Part shown: positions 33,321 through 42,271 of the stretch, one piece after another
How positions within the stretch are numbered: the first letter of the stretch is position 1
Layout: every line of letters starts with the position of its first letter
NCBI RefSeq assembly: GCF_030704825.1
Contig: NZ_JAUYNX010000015.1
Location: 131,736-195,735 of the forward strand
Length of the DNA stretch: 64,000 nucleotides
Reading direction: 5' to 3'
From: Brevundimonas sp.
GTDB lineage: Bacteria; Pseudomonadota; Alphaproteobacteria; Caulobacterales; Caulobacteraceae
Made by a program: the position numbers and the translations under genes
Notes under the pieces: model-generated
What the model saw: the letters and a program-made list of their open reading frames with translations, nothing else
Told to the model about the DNA's origin: nothing
Database searches by the model: none

Positions 33321-35159
33321 ATGACGCGATCCCTGCTTCTCGCCACGGCCGCCGCCGTGCTGCTTCCCCTGTCCGCCCGGGCCCAGACGATCGACGATCC
33401 CGACGCCGCCCTGGCCGAGGTGGTGGTCACCGCCACCCGCCTGCCGGCCATCGTCGCCGATACGCCGGGCGCGCGGGTGATCGACCGCCGGGCCATCGAG
33501 CAGCGCGGCGCGGTGTTCGCCGCCGACATCCTGCAGGACGTCCCCGGCCTTTCGGTGGTGCGATCGGGCGCCTTCGGCGGCGTCGCCCAGGTGCGGATGC
33601 GCGGGGCCTCGCCCGGCAAGACCCTGGTTCTGGTCGACGGCGTGCCGGTCAACGATCCGGCCGAGGTCAACGGGGCCTTCGACTTCTCGGGTCTGGAGCT
33701 TTCGGACATCGAACGGATCGAGGTCCTGTCGGGGCCGCAGTCGTCGCTGTGGGGCTCCGACGCCATCGGCGGGGTGATCGCCTTCACCACGCGCGACCTC
33801 GACGGTTTCGGAGTCGATCTGGAGGCTGGGTCGTACGAGACCGTGCGCGGCCGGCTGGCGGCGGGCGTCTCGACCGAACGGTACGGCTTCGGGGCCTGGG
33901 TTTCGCATTTCGACACCGACGGGATTTCCGCCGCGGACGAGGCGGACGGCAATCCCGAGGCCGACGGCTTCACCTCGACCACGGTCGGCGTGCGGGCCCG
34001 CTACGCCGTGACGCCCCGGGCGGCCCTGGACGGCGCGATCCGCTGGACCGACAGCGACGCGGGTCTGGACGGCTATCCGGCCCCGGCGTTCGCCCTGTCC
34101 GACACCCTCGACAGCCAGGCCAGCGGACAGTGGTCCGGGTTCGGCCGGCTGCGGCTGGACGCGATGGGGCTGGCGCATCAGTTCAGCATCTCGGCGTCCG
34201 ACATTTCGCGCGAGACGGTCTCGGCCTTCCCCTCGGCCTTCGAGGCGAACCGGCAGGCCTTCCGCTGGCAGGCCGACGGCTCGGCGGCGGGCGTGGACTT
34301 CGCCATCGGGGCCGAACGCGAGGACACGGAGGGCAGCCTGTCCACCGGACTGACCGAGGAACTGGGCGCCAGCTCGGTCTTCGCCACGGCGCGGATCGAT
34401 CCGACGGACCGGCTCAGCCTTACCGGCGCCCTGCGCCTTGACGACACGGATGATTTCGGTTCGAAGACGACGGGTCGGATCTCGGGGGCGTTCGACGCCG
34501 GGGCGGGCTTCATCCTGTCGGCGGCATACGGGACCGGGTTCAAGGCCCCGTCAATCAGCCAGGCGGTGTGCGATTTCTGCTTCTCGGCCCAGCCCTTCCC
34601 GGTTCTGCGTCCCGAGACGGCGGAAGGGTATGAGGGCGCGATCGGCTGGGTCTCGGCCGATGGCCGGATCGAGGGCCGGGCGACGGTCTATCGCCTTAAT
34701 GTCGAGGACCAGATCACCTATGTGTTCGATCCCGCGACCTTCGACAGCTTCTATGTGAACGTCGCCGAGACGGCGACGGACGGGGTCGAGCTGGAGGGTC
34801 GGGCGCGGCTGGGCGGCGGCTTCGACCTCAGCCTGGCCTACGCCTGGACCGACGCCCGGGACCGGATCAGCGGCGCGCGGCTGCTGCGGGTTCCGGAGCA
34901 GGCGGGTTCGGCGACCCTGGGCTGGACCGGCGACCGGCTCTCCGGAGCCCTGACCGTGCGGGCCGAGGGCGACCAGGACGACGCCGGCGGCGTGCGCGAA
35001 GGTTTCGTAACGGCGAGTCTGAACGGATCGTACGCCTTGACCGGGGCCGTGACCCTGACCGGTCGGATCGAGAACCTGGGCGACGAACGCTACCAGCAGG
35101 TGTTCGGCTACGGCGAGCCGGGGCGGTCGGCCTATGTGGGGATCAGGCTGCGCTACTGA
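33321..35159 (+). CDS. btuB: TonB-dependent outer-membrane cobalamin receptor BtuB
   Basis: Imports cobalamin across the outer membrane with TonB energy. 612 residues: signal peptide (ends near SARAQ), TonB box AEVVVTATRLP, plug domain with VRMRGASPGKTLVLVDGVPVNDP (shown in part: VRMRGASPGKTLVLVDG) and IERIEVLSGPQSSLWGSDAIGGVI, then a beta barrel ending in the usual aromatic residue (GIRLRY). ATG 33321 has GGAG 9 bases upstream. The riboswitch in front of it supports the cobalamin assignment. Its end overlaps the convergent reductase-like gene by 17 bases. Confidence 0.94.
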   Translation: MTRSLLLATAAAVLLPLSARAQTIDDPDAALAEVVVTATRLPAIVADTPGARVIDRRAIEQRGAVFAADILQDVPGLSVVRSGAFGGVAQVRMRGASPGKTLVLVDGVPVNDPAEVNGAFDFSGLELSDIERIEVLSGPQSSLWGSDAIGGVIAFTTRDLDGFGVDLEAGSYETVRGRLAAGVSTERYGFGAWVSHFDTDGISAADEADGNPEADGFTSTTVGVRARYAVTPRAALDGAIRWTDSDAGLDGYPAPAFALSDTLDSQASGQWSGFGRLRLDAMGLAHQFSISASDISRETVSAFPSAFEANRQAFRWQADGSAAGVDFAIGAEREDTEGSLSTGLTEELGASSVFATARIDPTDRLSLTGALRLDDTDDFGSKTTGRISGAFDAGAGFILSAAYGTGFKAPSISQAVCDFCFSAQPFPVLRPETAEGYEGAIGWVSADGRIEGRATVYRLNVEDQITYVFDPATFDSFYVNVAETATDGVELEGRARLGGGFDLSLAYAWTDARDRISGARLLRVPEQAGSATLGWTGDRLSGALTVRAEGDQDDAGGVREGFVTASLNGSYALTGAVTLTGRIENLGDERYQQVFGYGEPGRSAYVGIRLRY

Positions 35160-36036
35160 CCCGGAGGGGACCGGCGGCGGTCGCCGTCGCCGGTTCCAGC
35201 TGCAGGGCGGCCCAGTCCAGCGCCGGGGTCGGGGCGTGGGCGGCGGCGACGACGGCGCGCAGCTCGGCGGCCGAGGCGATGCTGGCGACCACGGCCGAGA
35301 CCTCGGGCAGGCCCATGGCGTAGGCCAAGGTGGCCTGCATCGGATCGACGCGGGCCTCGGCGAGGCGCCGGCGGATGCGCGACAGGGTCGGGGCGTGGCG
35401 ATGCATCTCCGGCGGCAGGGCCTCGGCGCCGACGAACAGCAGGCCGTCGGCGAAGACCGAGGAGGCATGGACGGCCACATCCACGGCCGCCAGTTCGGAC
35501 AGGACGCCGGAATGCTGGGCGCGCTGGTCCAGCAGGTTGCATTTCAGCTGGACGACGTCGGGCTGGAAGCGGCGGGCGAGAAGGGCCGGGCCATCCTCGA
35601 TCGTGGCGCAGAAGCCGATGCGGCGGTACAGGCCCCGGTCCTTCAGGGCGAGCAGGCGGTCCCACAGGGCCCGGCCCTCGGCCCCGGCGAGGTCGGAGGC
35701 GCTGGTGATCAGCAGCAGGTCGCCGCGCGGCAGGCCCAGACGCTCCAGCGACCGGCGGGCCCGGGCTTCGACCCGGTCGACGCCGTCGCCGACGGGCACG
35801 GTGCGGACCGACACCTGGAAGGGCGAGGGGAAGGGCCAGGCCTGGCCGAGCCAGCGTTCGCCGTCTCCGTCCGGCCGGGTGGCGACCCGGGCGATGCCGG
35901 AATCGGCGGCGGTCTGGAGCAGCAGACGCAGGGATTCCTCGCGCGCGCCGGCCGGCGCGGGGATGGCGCGGTCGGGCTGGTGCACGACGGCCAGAGCCAG
36001 TTTGTCGACCGGGGACGGGGCGCGGCTGGGGATCAC
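35143..36036 (-). CDS. Aldo/keto reductase-like protein, catalytic tetrad apparently lost
   Basis: About 297 residues with the TIM-barrel pattern of aldo/keto reductases: RARRSLERLGLPRGDLLLI, LKDRGLYRRIGFCATIEDG, PDVVQLKCNLLDQ. Where active members have D-T-A-x-x-Y-G this protein reads VATRPDGDG, and where they have the His of LVH-type strands it reads LLITSASD; I find no equivalent catalytic Tyr, Lys or His, so it is probably a pseudoenzyme or repurposed protein. GTG 36036 is the most likely start; there is no strong Shine-Dalgarno, so the start is uncertain. Confidence 0.78.
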   Translation of the reverse strand: MIPSRAPSPVDKLALAVVHQPDRAIPAPAGAREESLRLLLQTAADSGIARVATRPDGDGERWLGQAWPFPSPFQVSVRTVPVGDGVDRVEARARRSLERLGLPRGDLLLITSASDLAGAEGRALWDRLLALKDRGLYRRIGFCATIEDGPALLARRFQPDVVQLKCNLLDQRAQHSGVLSELAAVDVAVHASSVFADGLLFVGAEALPPEMHRHAPTLSRIRRRLAEARVDPMQATLAYAMGLPEVSAVVASIASAAELRAVVAAAHAPTPALDWAALQLEPATATAAGPLRVSSAA

Positions 36037-36110
36037 CGAAGGAGTGTGACGGCGAATGTTTAAGGCCCCCCTTCCGAGACCTTGCCCGAAGCTTAACCGG
36101 CGAACGGCGA

Positions 36111-37010
36111 TCAGCCGGGCCGGACCAGCATCAGGAACCGCGGCGACGGCGCCACCGTGACCTTTCGTCCCCAGCCGAAAGCCAGCCGGTCCTGCTCGAT
36201 GCCGTCGGCGAAGATGACGCCTCCGTCGTTCATCCGCGAGGTCACGACCAGCGGCGCGGCCGTATCCGCCCTCCCCCACTGGATGTCGGCGCCGGTGGCC
36301 ACGCTGGGCCAGGGTTCGCGCACGAAGAAGGCGAGGTCGGGCCCGGTCGGCGATGGCGCCACGCCCTCGCCGGTGGCGGTCATGATCGACCGCGCCCAGC
36401 CGGTCGCGCCGGTGCCGGTCGAGACGATCAGGCCGGACGAGGACTGAAGCTCCGTCATGCCGTCATAGGCGATCAGATAGCGGGCCGACTGGTGGCTGTG
36501 GTGGCCGACGAAGATCTCGTTCAGCGCCTCGAGCGTCTGGCCGTCGTCCAGGGTCGCCCGGGCCATGGTGCGGCGCTCGATCTCCGCCGCGCCGGCGGCG
36601 ACGGCCGGCAGAAGCCCCGGCAGGTCGGCGGCGGCCAGCGGGACGAGCACTCCCTCATTGACGTCGGCGTCGGGATTGACGCCGAGCACGGGCTGCCCGG
36701 AGACGTATTTGGCCAGGTTGGCGACCAGCCCGTCCTGGCCCAGGGCGATGACGATGTCTTCCGGCGCGAACAGGAAGCGGTCGAGATCGCCGCGGCCCAC
36801 GCGGGCGACGCGCCAGTGGTCGGGGATGGCCAGACGGACCTGGCGCACGGTTTCGCCGAAGGCCTCGTGCCCGGCCTGGACCCGGTCGATGTCCTGCCCG
36901 CGGGAGCGCAGGAAGAACCGGACCTGCTCGCGGGTCGAATGGGCGGCGAGCAACCGTTCCCAGTCGGTTTCGCGCGTGACCAGGACCGCGCGCGGAGCCA
37001 GCCTGCCCAT
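36111..37010 (-). CDS. NAD kinase-like protein (often called sugar kinase)
   Basis: A 299-residue member of the NAD-kinase/diacylglycerol-kinase fold. IVIALGQDGLVANLAKY is the equivalent of the GGDGT motif (here GQDG), then VNPDADVNEG, LNEIFVGHHSHQSARYLIA and SSGLIVSTGTGATGWARSI, which correspond to the NE, and TPTGST-like motifs of NAD kinases. Because the GGDG Gly is Gln, NAD phosphorylation is uncertain; the real substrate may differ. The ATG is 4 bases from the stop of the SPFH gene, so the two are in one operon. A true NAD kinase is presumably elsewhere in the genome. Confidence 0.85.
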   Translation of the reverse strand: MGRLAPRAVLVTRETDWERLLAAHSTREQVRFFLRSRGQDIDRVQAGHEAFGETVRQVRLAIPDHWRVARVGRGDLDRFLFAPEDIVIALGQDGLVANLAKYVSGQPVLGVNPDADVNEGVLVPLAAADLPGLLPAVAAGAAEIERRTMARATLDDGQTLEALNEIFVGHHSHQSARYLIAYDGMTELQSSSGLIVSTGTGATGWARSIMTATGEGVAPSPTGPDLAFFVREPWPSVATGADIQWGRADTAAPLVVTSRMNDGGVIFADGIEQDRLAFGWGRKVTVAPSPRFLMLVRPG

Positions 37011-37014
37011 CGGA

Positions 37015-38040
37015 TCAGATCTTCGGCGGACGCGCGGCCGGGGCCCTGGGCGCGGGCGGTTCGGCTCCGCCGGTCCGGGCGGACCGCAGGGCGTCGCCGA
37101 TGAAGGCGCTGAGCACCTCGGGCGAGATGTTCAGATGTTCGATGGTGTGCAGCTTGCCGGCGAATTCCTGGGCGGCGAGGCCCAGGATCACCGCCGGAGA
37201 CTGGTCGCTGTAGATGGCCACGCGGGTGCGTTCCATGTCGGCCCGGGCCTGCTGGATGGTGCGGATGCGCTGGGCCTCGCCGTCGGCGACGATCTGTTTC
37301 GAGGCGGCCTCGGCCTGGGCCCGGCCGCGGGCGTTGTCGTCCTCGCGCTCGATCAGTTCGCGCTGGCGGCGGGCCAGCTCGATCTCGTTCGACAGCTCGT
37401 TCTCGGCGATGGCCCGTTCCTTTTCGACCGCGAGGGCGCGGCGCTCGAAGGTGGCCTGGTCGGCCTGCTGCTGCAGCCGCTCGAAGGTCGGGGTCTTGAG
37501 CGCCCGCTCCAGCTCGCTGGACGGCGAGACGTCCGCCACCCGGACCGCGACGATGGTCAGACCCAGACCCGACAGGCCGTCCGAGCCGGACAGGCCGCGC
37601 TCGATGCGCTCGTGCAGCGGCTTGACCCCGGCGCTGAGGATTTCGCCGATGTCCAGTTCGGCCAGGTACTGGGCGGCGAACTGCTGGGCCACGCCGGTCA
37701 GCAGGCTGTCGATCTGGTCCAGCGGCCGGCCCAGATGCACGCCCTGACGCAGGTCGATGCTGAAGTCGATGCGGTCGGCCATGGCCTCGGGGTTCGAGAC
37801 CCGCCAGACCACCACGCCCTGGACCGTGACCTCCTGGAAGTCGCGCGAGCGGCTCTTGAACAGGAAGGGCAGGTCGCGGTCGTCCATCGGCATCTGGGCG
37901 ATGGAGGCGCCGTCGGGCATGAACCAGAAGGCCAGGCCGCGGCCGGATTTCCGGCGTTCGCCCCGCTGGTACAGCTGGATGTGGGCGCTCGCATCGCTGC
38001 GCAGCAGCCGGAACGGTCCAAAGGTCTTGATCTCGGCCAT
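37015..38040 (-). CDS. SPFH/band-7 domain protein
   Basis: A 341-residue SPFH protein: N-terminal SPFH domain with VTVQGVVVWRVSNPEAMADRI, coiled coil from about residue 190 to 265 (long Glu/Arg/Gln heptads, ALAVEKERAIAENELSNEIELARRQRELIERE in parts), and a Pro/Ala-rich tail. There is no N-terminal transmembrane helix, unlike HflK/HflC, so it is probably a cytoplasmic scaffold bound at a membrane or partner. Co-transcribed with the NAD-kinase-like gene 4 bases downstream. Confidence 0.87.
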   Translation of the reverse strand: MAEIKTFGPFRLLRSDASAHIQLYQRGERRKSGRGLAFWFMPDGASIAQMPMDDRDLPFLFKSRSRDFQEVTVQGVVVWRVSNPEAMADRIDFSIDLRQGVHLGRPLDQIDSLLTGVAQQFAAQYLAELDIGEILSAGVKPLHERIERGLSGSDGLSGLGLTIVAVRVADVSPSSELERALKTPTFERLQQQADQATFERRALAVEKERAIAENELSNEIELARRQRELIEREDDNARGRAQAEAASKQIVADGEAQRIRTIQQARADMERTRVAIYSDQSPAVILGLAAQEFAGKLHTIEHLNISPEVLSAFIGDALRSARTGGAEPPAPRAPAARPPKI

Positions 38041-38071
38041 GCGTGCGCTTCCCCCTGCGGCGTCGCCCTGT

Positions 38072-39958
38072 CTAGCCGAGGTTGCGCAGCGCCTCCAGCA
38101 CCCCCTTGCCGTAGCGGTCCAGCTTGGTCTGGCCGACGCCGGAGATGTGGCCGAGCGTCTCCAGATTTCCGGGCTCGGCGAGGGCGATTTCCAGCAGGGT
38201 CTTGTCCTGGAAGATGACGTAGGGGGGGACGCGCTGTTCGGACGCCCGGTCGCGGCGCCAAGCGCGCAGGGTCTCGAAGCGGGCGCGGACGTCGGCGTCC
38301 AAGGTCTCCAGCGCGGCGTTACGCCCGGTGCGGACGCGCTCCTTCGAGCCGACCACGCGGGCGGGGGTCAGGCGGACCTCGACGGCGCGTTCGCCGCGAT
38401 AGACGGCGCGGACGGCCTCCGGGTCGCCGATGCGGACCAGCGGCTTGCCCTCGTTGGGATCCTCGACCAGCAGACCCTCGAACATCAGATGGTCGACCAC
38501 GTCGCGCCATGTGTGCAGGGCGACGTCGGCGCCGATGCCCCAGGTCGACAGGGCGGTCTCCCACGGCTGGACCTCCTTCGTCTTGCCGAGCAGGTGGTCG
38601 ATGACGCGGGTCTTGCCGAAGCGTTCGCCCAGCCGCTGGACGGCGGCCAGCGCCTTCTGCGCCTGAACCGTGGCGTCGAACACGGCGGGCGGGTCGAGAC
38701 AGACGTCGCAGACGCCGCAGGGCCGGGCGTCCGCCTCGCCGAAATAGCGGCGCACCGTCTGCGGGCGGCAGGTCGCGCCGTCCAGCATGGCGAACAGCTG
38801 GCGCGCCTTCCTGACCTGCACCGCCTTGACCTCCTCGGCCATGGGGCGGCCGTCGAGGCGCTTCAGGGTCCAGGCGATGTCGGACGGGCCGTACAGGGTG
38901 ATGCCCTCGGCGGGCTCGCCGTCGCGGCCGGCGCGGCCGATCTCCTGCCAGTAGGCCTCCAGCGAACCGGGCGGATCGGCGTGGATGACGAAGCGGACGT
39001 CGGCCTTGTCGACGCCCATGCCGAAGGCGATGGTGGCGACCATGACCGCGCCGTCCTCGGCCAGGAAGCGCTCCAGCCGGCGGTCACGGTCGCGGGCGTC
39101 CATGCCGGCGTGATAGGCGATGGCGTTGGTCCCGGCGGACTTGAGGGCGTCGGCGACGCGCTCGCAGCCGTCGCGCGAGCCGCAGTAGACCACGCCCGAC
39201 TTGCCGCGCCGCTGGCGCACCAGATCGATGACGGCGGCGTCGGTCCGGGCCCGCGAGGCGTTCTCCTTGCGCACGGCCGAGAGCTGCAGGTTCGGACGGG
39301 CGAAGCTGTCGACGATGACCTTCGCCCCCTCGAGCCGCAGGGAGCGGACGATGTCCTCGCGGGTGCGGGCGTCGGCGGTGGCGGTGACGGCGATGCGGGG
39401 GACGCCGGGGAAGAGTTCGGCGAGCCGGCCGAGGGTGCGATAGTCGGGGCGGAAGTCATGTCCCCATTGTGAGACGCAGTGGGCCTCGTCAATGGCGATC
39501 AGGCTCAGCGGCAGGTCGCGCAGCCGGTCGGTCAGATGCGGCTGGGCCAGTCCCTCGGGCGAGACATAGAGCAGGTCGAGCTCGCCGGCCTTCGCCTGAC
39601 GCCAGATAGCCGAGCGGTCGTCCATGGAAACGCCGGAATCGAGCCGCGCGGCGGCGACGCCCTGCTGTTTCAGCGCCTCGACCTGGTCGGTCATCAGGGC
39701 GATCAGGGGCGAGACGACGAGGCCGAGGCCGGGCCGCAGCATGGCCGGGATCTGGTAGCAGACCGACTTGCCGCCGCCGGTCGGCAGCACGGCCAGCACG
39801 TCGCGGCCGGCGAGAATCTCGGCGACCACGTCCGCCTGCAGCCCGCGGAAGTCGCCATGGCCCCAGACCCGCTCCAGCGTCGCGCGGGCGTCGGCGAGGG
39901 ACGGCGCAGGCGGCGGGGTCAGGATCGAGTCGGCGAGCATGGCGGCCTTGTGCCTCAT
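38072..39958 (-). CDS. recQ: ATP-dependent DNA helicase RecQ
   Basis: A 3'-5' helicase that processes recombination and replication intermediates. About 628 residues. Walker A AVLPTGGGKSVCYQIPA, DEAH box LIAIDEAHCVSQWGHDFRPDY, motif VI IGRAGRDG, four-Cys zinc-binding RQC region (CRPQTVRRYFGE ... CGVCDVC) and a C-terminal HRDC-like domain (ISGVGQTKLDRYG). Starts at ATG 39958 (MRHKAAM) or 39940 (MLADSIL); both keep the whole helicase. The open frame further upstream is not family-like. Confidence 0.96.
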   Translation of the reverse strand: MRHKAAMLADSILTPPPAPSLADARATLERVWGHGDFRGLQADVVAEILAGRDVLAVLPTGGGKSVCYQIPAMLRPGLGLVVSPLIALMTDQVEALKQQGVAAARLDSGVSMDDRSAIWRQAKAGELDLLYVSPEGLAQPHLTDRLRDLPLSLIAIDEAHCVSQWGHDFRPDYRTLGRLAELFPGVPRIAVTATADARTREDIVRSLRLEGAKVIVDSFARPNLQLSAVRKENASRARTDAAVIDLVRQRRGKSGVVYCGSRDGCERVADALKSAGTNAIAYHAGMDARDRDRRLERFLAEDGAVMVATIAFGMGVDKADVRFVIHADPPGSLEAYWQEIGRAGRDGEPAEGITLYGPSDIAWTLKRLDGRPMAEEVKAVQVRKARQLFAMLDGATCRPQTVRRYFGEADARPCGVCDVCLDPPAVFDATVQAQKALAAVQRLGERFGKTRVIDHLLGKTKEVQPWETALSTWGIGADVALHTWRDVVDHLMFEGLLVEDPNEGKPLVRIGDPEAVRAVYRGERAVEVRLTPARVVGSKERVRTGRNAALETLDADVRARFETLRAWRRDRASEQRVPPYVIFQDKTLLEIALAEPGNLETLGHISGVGQTKLDRYGKGVLEALRNLG

Positions 39959-40514
39959 TTGTTCCGGAGTGAGAAGGCATGGGTCTTCGCTCTCCGGCGG
40001 GGATGCCGGAAAGGTCGGGGAGGGTGCAGGGCGGCCGGGCCTCGCCCGGTGCTTGAATGTTTTTACCGTTTCGACGAGACAGACAGCCCCGCGCGGTCGT
40101 TTTCCACGCGCTCTCCGGCTGGCGGCCCTGACATTCGGGCCTTGCCGGATCATCCGCCGGAACCGTTGCCGATCCCGACGCGGGGCGGACATGGCGTCAT
40201 CCGACGCCAGCGGTCCGCATCCAGCGGCGCGCGGCGAGCAGGCGACGCCATCCATCGACGTCCTCAAGGACCCCCGGGGTCTCCATCCCCCGGGCTTCAT
40301 CGCTCGACCACAGCCCGCCGTCATCGAGAACGTGGATCCGACGCCCTCCCCTTCGACGGGATGGGCCGGAGTCTCGCACGGGGCCTACATGCGGCGCGCA
40401 AATGACGCTGCATTTCCGGAAAGGCGTGGAAAAACAACAGGCGGGTCGAGAAAATTGCTGTGTCTGGAAATTTTTAGCGCGCACGCCCAAACCCGCGCGC
40501 AGGCCGCCGGACGG
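39959..40514. other. 556-bp stretch without a recognised gene
   Basis: This spacer lies between the recQ start and the end of the cyclotransferase gene. It contains a perfect palindrome GACCCCCGGGGTC (40269-40281), an AT-rich patch near 40430-40470 (AAAATTGCTGTGTC, GGAAATTTTTAG) unlike the surrounding composition, and short open frames on both strands with no recognisable motifs. It may hold recQ promoters or an unannotated small RNA, but nothing is certain. Confidence 0.4.
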
Positions 40515-41318
40515 TCAGCGCGGCTCCGTCAACCGGATCTCGAACAAGGTCGGCCAGTTCTTGCCGGTGACGAACAGACGCCGGCCCTCCGCGTCCCAGG
40601 CGATGCCGTTCAGCACCGCGTCGGTCGGGTCCAGCCCGCTCCGGTCCGGCATCAATCCGGCCAGGTCGATGACGCCCGTCACCACGCCGGTGGCCGGGTC
40701 GATGCGGACGATGATGTCGGATTGCCAGATATTGGCGAAGACCTCGCCGTCGATCCACTCCAGTTCGTTGATCCGGCGCAAGGGCCGGCCGTCGAGGGTG
40801 ACGGCGACGCGACCGGTCTCGGCCAGGGTCTCCGGGTCGAAGAAGCGCAGCGCCGCCGTGCCGTCCGACAGGATCAGCCGGTCGCCGTCGTCGGTCAGGC
40901 CCCAGCCCTCGCCCGCATAGGCGAACTCGCCGCGCGGCTCCAGATCGTCGGCGTCCCAGACGAAGGCCTTGCCGCTGGTCCAGGTCAGGGTCACGACCCG
41001 ATCGCCGATGTCGGTCAGGCCCTCGCCGAAATGGGCCGGGTCCAGGTCGCGCCGCTGCAGCACCGCCCCGTCCTCGAGCCGCACCCGACGCACGGTCGAG
41101 GGACGGCGGCCGGTGCTTTCGAGCAGGACGCCATCGCGGAACGCCAACCCCTGGGTGAAGGCGCCGGGGTCATGTGGAAAGCTCCGCACCACCTCGAAGC
41201 CGTAGACCGGGACGGGGGCCGGGGCCGGGGCCGATGCGGGAACGGGCGGGGGCGTCGTCTGCGCCGCCGCCGGCAGGGGCGTCAGCAGCGCGATGAGAAG
41301 AAGGGCGGCCCCCCGCAT
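40515..41318 (-). CDS. Glutaminyl-peptide cyclotransferase (Glu_cyclase_2 type)
   Basis: A 267-residue exported protein with a Sec signal (to about residue 20, AAAQT) and a beta-propeller-like chain: FPHDPGAFTQGLAFRDGVLLESTG, ALRFFDPETL, INELEWIDGEVFANIWQSDIIVRIDP, DAVLNGIAWD, LFVTGKNWPTLFEI. These are the landmarks of the plant-type glutaminyl cyclase family (PF05096), which forms N-terminal pyroglutamate. It begins 2 bases after the TerC stop on the same strand. Confidence 0.9.
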   Translation of the reverse strand: MRGAALLLIALLTPLPAAAQTTPPPVPASAPAPAPVPVYGFEVVRSFPHDPGAFTQGLAFRDGVLLESTGRRPSTVRRVRLEDGAVLQRRDLDPAHFGEGLTDIGDRVVTLTWTSGKAFVWDADDLEPRGEFAYAGEGWGLTDDGDRLILSDGTAALRFFDPETLAETGRVAVTLDGRPLRRINELEWIDGEVFANIWQSDIIVRIDPATGVVTGVIDLAGLMPDRSGLDPTDAVLNGIAWDAEGRRLFVTGKNWPTLFEIRLTEPR

Positions 41319-41320
41319 GG

Positions 41321-42148
41321 TCAGACCCCGGGTTCGGCCGTCTCGGCCTTGTTCAGCGCCGCCTGGCGGGCCGCGAGGGCCGCGGCCTTCTTCGCCGACG
41401 CGGCGCGGCCCATCATGTTCAGCCCCTCCACCAGGGCCGAGAAGGCCATGGCGGCGTAGATATAGCCCTTGGGCACATGGACGCCGAAGCCGTCGGCGAT
41501 CAGCACCATCCCGATCATCAGCAGGAAGCCGAGGGCCAGCATGACGATGGTCGGGTTCTTGTCGATGAAGTCCGCCAGCGGGTCGGAGGCGACCAGCATG
41601 GCGATGACGGCGATGACCACGGCGACCATCATGATCGGCACATGGTCGGTCATGCCGACAGCGGTCAGGATGGAGTCGATCGAGAACACCAGGTCCAGCA
41701 GGATGATCTGGCCGATGGCGGCCCCGACGTTGTTGATGACGGCCGTGGTCTTGTTCTTCTCCAGCAGGTCGTCGCCGATGCTGGTGTCGACGGCGTGGTG
41801 GACCTCGGTCGTCGCCTTCCAGACCAGGAACAGGCCGCCGGCGATCAGGATCAGGTCGCGCCAGCTGAAGGCCGTGTCCCAGCCCGCGCCGGCGAGACCG
41901 AGATCGAACACCGGTCGGGTCAGGCCGACGATCCAGCCGATGGTGGCCAGCAGGCCCAGCCGCATGACCAGGGCCAGGCCGATGCCGATGCGGCGGGTGC
42001 GCTGGCGATGCTCGGGCGGCAGCTTGTTCGACAGGATCGAGATGAAGATCAGATTGTCGATGCCCAGCACCACCTCCATGACCACCAGGGTGATCAGGGC
42101 CGCCCAGGCGGCGGGATCGGTCAGCAGGCCGGCAATGCCTTCGAACAT
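41321..42148 (-). CDS. TerC family membrane protein (first of two)
   Basis: A 275-residue protein with about seven to eight hydrophobic helices. The duplicated TerC motif with Asp residues is visible as [18 protein letters not shown] and [20 protein letters not shown]. TerC proteins export metal ions, in several cases Mn2+ during metalation of exported enzymes. A C-terminal Ala/Lys tail follows. It shares a 123-bp divergent region with a second TerC gene and is followed without a gap by the cyclotransferase gene. Confidence 0.92.
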   Translation of the reverse strand: MFEGIAGLLTDPAAWAALITLVVMEVVLGIDNLIFISILSNKLPPEHRQRTRRIGIGLALVMRLGLLATIGWIVGLTRPVFDLGLAGAGWDTAFSWRDLILIAGGLFLVWKATTEVHHAVDTSIGDDLLEKNKTTAVINNVGAAIGQIILLDLVFSIDSILTAVGMTDHVPIMMVAVVIAVIAMLVASDPLADFIDKNPTIVMLALGFLLMIGMVLIADGFGVHVPKGYIYAAMAFSALVEGLNMMGRAASAKKAAALAARQAALNKAETAEPGV

Positions 42149-42271
42149 CGGGGGATCGTCTCCAGAAACCAGTCGTTCGTCCTAGCCGCCGGGTCGCTGT
42201 CCAGCAAGGCGGGCCCTATGGACGAAGCGTCGCGGCGCTTCGTATAGAACGCCGACCGCCGAGGAACGATC

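Noticed and set aside
42149..42271. A yybP-ykoY (manganese) riboswitch between the two TerC genes, expected from other TerC genes.
   Set aside because: The conserved sequence and helices of that class are not visible in the 123-bp region.
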